DNA from: Mortierella sp. BCC40632
Taxonomy: Eukaryota; Mortierellomycota; Mortierellomycetes; Mortierellales; Mortierellaceae
Direction: 5' to 3'
Assembly (NCBI GenBank): GCA_011634665.1
Contig: WAEK01000019.1
Location: 868,001-932,000 of the forward strand
Length of the DNA: 64,000 nucleotides
Shown: positions 60,826-64,000 of the stretch, piece by piece
Position numbering within the stretch: position 1 is the first letter of the stretch
Layout: each line of letters starts with the position of its first letter
Made by a program: the position numbers and the translations under genes
Notes under the pieces: model-generated
What the model was told of the DNA's origin: nothing
Database searches by the model: none
The model's input: the letters and a program-made list of their open reading frames with translations, nothing else

Positions 60826-61803
60826 ATGTCCTGCAAGGTTGTTCTCGCTCAAAACATTGCTGCCTCCTACAGGTAATGTGGGGATGCTGTTTAAGCTCAT
60901 TTCATTCACTGGCCTTGTAATCAGGAGGAGTGAATCTCGATTTTGCCAAAGAGTGAAAAGGGTGTGATCATGAGAACCGTGTCACTGACGGTCCCACAAA
61001 CACCGACACTTTCCTCCTAAACACCAAATAATAGGGATGAGCTAAAGGACACTATCAAGACCCGGAACATCTGCCCAAAGCTCGTTGGTTTCCTGGCAAA
61101 TGAAGATCCTGCTGCTGCCAAGTATGCCGAGTGGACGGCCAAGACCTGTGCAGAGACAGGTATCGAGTTTGAGCTGAGGAAATGCTCCAGAAACGATCTT
61201 GAAGACAAGATCATTGAAGCCAACCAGGACGCTGCTGTGCATGGAATCATGGTCTACTACCCTGTCTTTGGCGATCGTCAGGTATACAGATTCATCCGTT
61301 GGGCGGAAACTTTGTTGACTCTTGAGCTCTATTTTTTTTTTCTTTTTTTCTTTTTTTTAGTTGTAGTAGCCACTCTCTCTGATCTCTGTTTCTGACCATT
61401 TCTACACTTTTCTCACTATAGGATCAATACCTTCAGAACGTTGTCGATGTCGGCAAGGATGTTGAGGGCCTTCATCACAAGTATGTTTACAACATGTATC
61501 ATAACGTTCGTTTCTTGGACGAGGCAAAGACCAAGAAGTGCATCATCCCCTGCACGCCTCTGGGAATCGTCAAGGTCATGGAATATATCGGAATCTATAA
61601 CGGAATCCTCCCTCACGGTAACCGCCTCCACGGTCGTGTTGTCACCATCATCAACCGATCGGAAATTGTCGGCCGTCCCTTGGCGGCTTTGTTGGCCAAC
61701 GATGGCGCAAAGGTGTACTCTGTTGACATTAATGGCATCCAAGAGTTCCACCGTGGTGTTGGACTCCAGCTCAAGAAGCATGAGGTAAGGAATCATAAGG
61801 TCG

Positions 61804-61862
<59 letters not shown>

Positions 61863-62265
61863 GTCTAATCGATCATGAGTCACACCAATCTGGCCAAGCG
61901 GGCAAGACTACAAGCTAACACCCCTGTTTCTTCTCCGACCCTTCATCTCCTTTCTACCTTTTCACCTTTTCCAGGTCTGTGAGACGACACTGAAGGTTGA
62001 GGATGTTCTCCCTCTCTCAGACGTTGTGATCACCGGTGTCCCGTCGCCAGCATACAAGGTTCCCTCTCACTTGATCCGCGACGGAGCCGTTTGCATCAAC
62101 TTTTCCACTTTCAAGAACTTTGAGGGTGATGAGATCAAGAAGAAGGCAGCAATCTATGTTCCTGCTGTTGGCAAGGTCACTGTTGCTATGCTTGAGCGTA
62201 ATCTCATTCGGTTGTTTGATTACCAGAACCAAGACCGTGCCGCATTGGCTCCATCGACCGCCTAA
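60826..62265 (+). CDS. MTD1: NAD+-dependent methylenetetrahydrofolate dehydrogenase Mtd1
   Basis: A cytosolic enzyme oxidising 5,10-methylene-THF to 5,10-methenyl-THF with NAD+, supplying one-carbon units for purines. Exons 60826-60872, 61035-61281, 61422-61784 and 61975-62265 give 315 residues, near yeast Mtd1 (320). The catalytic-domain features are YAEWTAKTCAETGIEFELRK (with the family's substrate-binding Tyr at the YxxxK position but no Lys), YYPVFGDRQDQYLQNVVDVG, KDVEGLHHKYVYNMYHNVRF and CTPLGIVKVMEY. The Rossmann part carries GRVVTIINRSEIVGRPLAAL, then DVVITGVPSPAYKVP and a GAVCINFSTFKNF segment. Mtd1-specific FGDRQDQYLQ separates it from bifunctional FolD enzymes. A (CT)24 tract follows the exon 3 donor. 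Confidence 0.95.
61807..61854 (+). repeat. (TC)n microsatellite in MTD1 intron 3
   Basis: About 24 TC dinucleotides, starting 22 bases after the donor GTAAGG. The acceptor CTTTTCCAG is 120 bases further. Confidence 0.95.
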
Positions 62266-62636
62266 AAACAGCAACATATTGGTTCAGGACACAATCTTAT
62301 CTTATACTCCCCCCTACCCTACCCTACCCTACAAATCCTTTTTTTTCGTATCAAAGAAAAAAAAAAAAATCTCCTCATTCATATAACGCATTCCAGTCCG
62401 CATATCATACAATACATTTTTTTTATACAGTCTGCACATACAAAGACACTCTCCTTCCCTCCTTGAACTGGAAGCGCAAACGCTGATCATGGACAACCAT
62501 ATTGTCTTTAGCTGGATTCGGTTATCTTTTTTTTTTTAACACGCTGTGATCAGGATGTATGAGTATTAGAGTATGTTCCACAGCTAGGACTGCTAGGAGT
62601 CACAGGGTCCATCCATTTTAGAGCTGGTCGATCACC

Positions 62637-62696
<60 letters not shown>

Positions 62697-63103
62697 ATCC
62701 AGATATTTTGTATACATCAGAGAATGACAAAAAGGAAAAAGGAAAAAAGAAAACCTGAAGGTTTGAACCTGAATCGGAGCATCGTCAGAAGTAGAAAAAA
62801 AAAAAAAAAAGCTGAAAATCAACAAGTTTCCTGTCACTTTTTTTTTTTTTTTTTTTCTTGCAAGTGGCTCTGTGCTTTTATGTCTAGCATCCGCGCTCGG
62901 AGGAAGAAAAGAGTTTCCATCCTTTCTCTACCTATTTCAGTCGCTGTTTTTCAAATCCTTCATTCATTTTGTTCGGTTAAAAGGAAGAGAGGGGAGAGAG
63001 AGAGAGAGAGAGAGTATGTGTGGGTGGGTGGGAGTGGTGCCTAGAAGGGTTTCTCGCATTTGGTATCCTTACAGAGAGATGGCCTTGTAGTCTGCCCTGA
63101 TTT
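62266..63103. other. Convergent spacer MTD1 / ARPC4
   Basis: Contains four CCCTA units (62312-62331), (CT)27 at 62641-62694, A and T runs at 62796-62811 and 62839-62856, and (GA)n at 62995-63014. It lies between two convergent 3' ends. No gene seen. Confidence 0.6.
62641..62694 (+). repeat. (CT)27 microsatellite
   Basis: Longest dinucleotide repeat in the window, 54 bases uninterrupted, in the convergent 3' spacer between MTD1 and ARPC4. Confidence 0.98.
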
Positions 63104-63199
63104 TTAAAACTAGTAAGGAGGGAGAAAGAAAGAAGAGAGGGGGGTATTCTATTAGCCGTCATATTGATCTGCGCTTGATTGCAATGGAAAAAGGTCAAG

Positions 63200-63230
<31 letters not shown>

Positions 63231-63812
63231 CAAATCGAAGAACGAAAAAAAAAAAAATAACGCGTACATCTACAAGGTATGCCTTGGCAACGGTACGAGC
63301 ACGGGTGTTGATGCTCAATTTCATCTCACTGATTTCCTTATCCACGCCCTCCATGAACTCGATGATAAAGTCGACCAGTTTGTGCTTGTACATCTGCTCC
63401 GTGTGTGAATTGGTGATCAAGAATGAAATGTCGTATCCCTAATTGACCGATTATTAGTTATAATAATAATAATTAAAAAAAAAAAAAAAAAAAAAGCGAA
63501 CCGTTGCCGATCATAGAAAAAGGAGGTTAGAGGCATGTCAATAAATAAATAAATAAAAGGCAACAACGACGATCAATAGGGTCGGTTGGAAAGGCTGTTA
63601 TTACCTCTATTGGCTTGCGGCGAAGGATCACAAAGCTCTCAGCACGCTGTGTCAAGAAACGAGTAAACTTATGGGCGAGGATCCTTTCAATCTCGTCTGC
63701 CTGCTTAATGGCGATGCTGACACGGATAGAGTTGACAGAAGACTCGATCAAGATCTTTTCCTTGTCGTTTCTACTAATGACAACAGGGTTGAGGACGACT
63801 TCCTTGGATGCT
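63104..63812 (-). CDS. ARPC4: Arp2/3 complex subunit ARPC4 (p20), 3' part
   Basis: The core 20 kDa subunit of the actin-nucleating Arp2/3 complex. Three exons are visible: 63812-63605, 63438-63274 and 63109-63104. The N-terminal exon or exons lie beyond 63812, probably past the right edge. The sequence is strongly conserved: [44 protein letters not shown]-equivalent [20 protein letters not shown], then [40 protein letters not shown] and [15 protein letters not shown]. The last exon is 6 nt, encoding Phe and the stop, which reproduces the family's ending in an aromatic Phe. The 63274 end is uncertain by one base. Confidence 0.92.
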
Positions 63813-64000
63813 CTGGAAAATTGGGTTGAATCCAGTTCACCGACCAAGTCGACCGTTGAGCGAACAAATAAATAAATATAAAAAAAAAAAAGGCAGCATG
63901 CAAGTTGAACAACCATGCACAGTCCAATGATATCCAGGTTCAATTTCCACGGGCATCATTATAAGATAGGGGGAGATATCAAGTCAGTCAAATGCTCGTA
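63813..64000. other. ARPC4 intron or right edge
   Basis: Upstream of the visible ARPC4 acceptor (CAG at 63813-63815) the frame does not match ARPC4. The A/T-rich AAATAAATATAAAAAAAAAA stretch suggests intron. The N-terminal ~60 residues of the protein are therefore unseen. Confidence 0.5.

Noticed and set aside
62312..62331. Four CCCTA units as an interstitial telomere repeat
   Set aside because: The unit lacks the second A of the common fungal CCCTAA, there are only four copies, and a similar C-rich tract with different units occurs at 28567. Simple-sequence drift in a 3' spacer is the simpler reading.

Overview
The window is nuclear DNA of a filamentous, early-diverging fungus. Every gene is eukaryotic, most carry several short GT-AG introns, and introns and spacers are full of long A/T homopolymers, (CT)n and (GAAA)n tracts. 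The gene content (Rieske protein, Cdc11-type septin, Mtd1, complex I 9.5 kDa subunit, Nup43, FIGNL1, ZNHIT1) fits Mucoromycota such as Mortierella/Linnemannia. A CENP-A gene argues against Mucorales, which are reported to lack it. The genus is inference.

Layout, left to right: FIGNL1 (-, cut by the left edge), Rieske protein RIP1 (-), centromeric histone CENP-A (-), DNA polymerase delta subunit 2 (-), a 2.5 kb gene-poor stretch, a diacylglycerol-kinase-fold lipid kinase (+), the divergent histone pair H4 (-)/H3 (+), AATF/Bfr2 (-), a 3.3 kb repeat-bearing stretch with decayed coding sequence, NOP10 (+), an acetylpolyamine amidohydrolase-like deacetylase with a 1-nt frameshift (-), an unidentified ORF (-), ZNHIT1/Vps71 (+), Acl4 (+), SMARCD/Snf12 (-), the complex I 9.5 kDa subunit (+), an ADF-H plus PH protein (-), beta'-COP/Sec27 (-), a TatD-type nuclease (+), septin Cdc11 (-), a Tcp11/Sok1 protein (+), Bre1 (-), Nup43 (+), Mtd1 (+) and ARPC4 (-, cut by the right edge).

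Many genes serve chromatin or DNA metabolism: FIGNL1 in recombination, CENP-A at centromeres, Pol delta in replication, H3/H4, ZNHIT1 in SWR1, SMARCD in SWI/SNF and Bre1 in H2B ubiquitination. AATF, NOP10 and Acl4 act in ribosome biogenesis; RIP1 and the 9.5 kDa subunit in respiration; Cdc11, ARPC4 and the ADF-H/PH protein in the cytoskeleton. They are independent transcription units rather than an operon or biosynthetic cluster, and I see no CRISPR array, tRNA, rRNA or intact transposon.

Exon models were built by hand by joining reading frames at splice consensus sites. In each complete model the exon lengths sum to a multiple of three; the deacetylase does so only if its one extra base is discounted. 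The most unusual signals are a CENP-A with a long loop 1, two GC-AG introns, a conserved exon junction in SEC27 with no AG acceptor, very small exons, a UCAU-dense H4 intron, and a duplicated ~400 bp module flanking the AATF-NOP10 interval.
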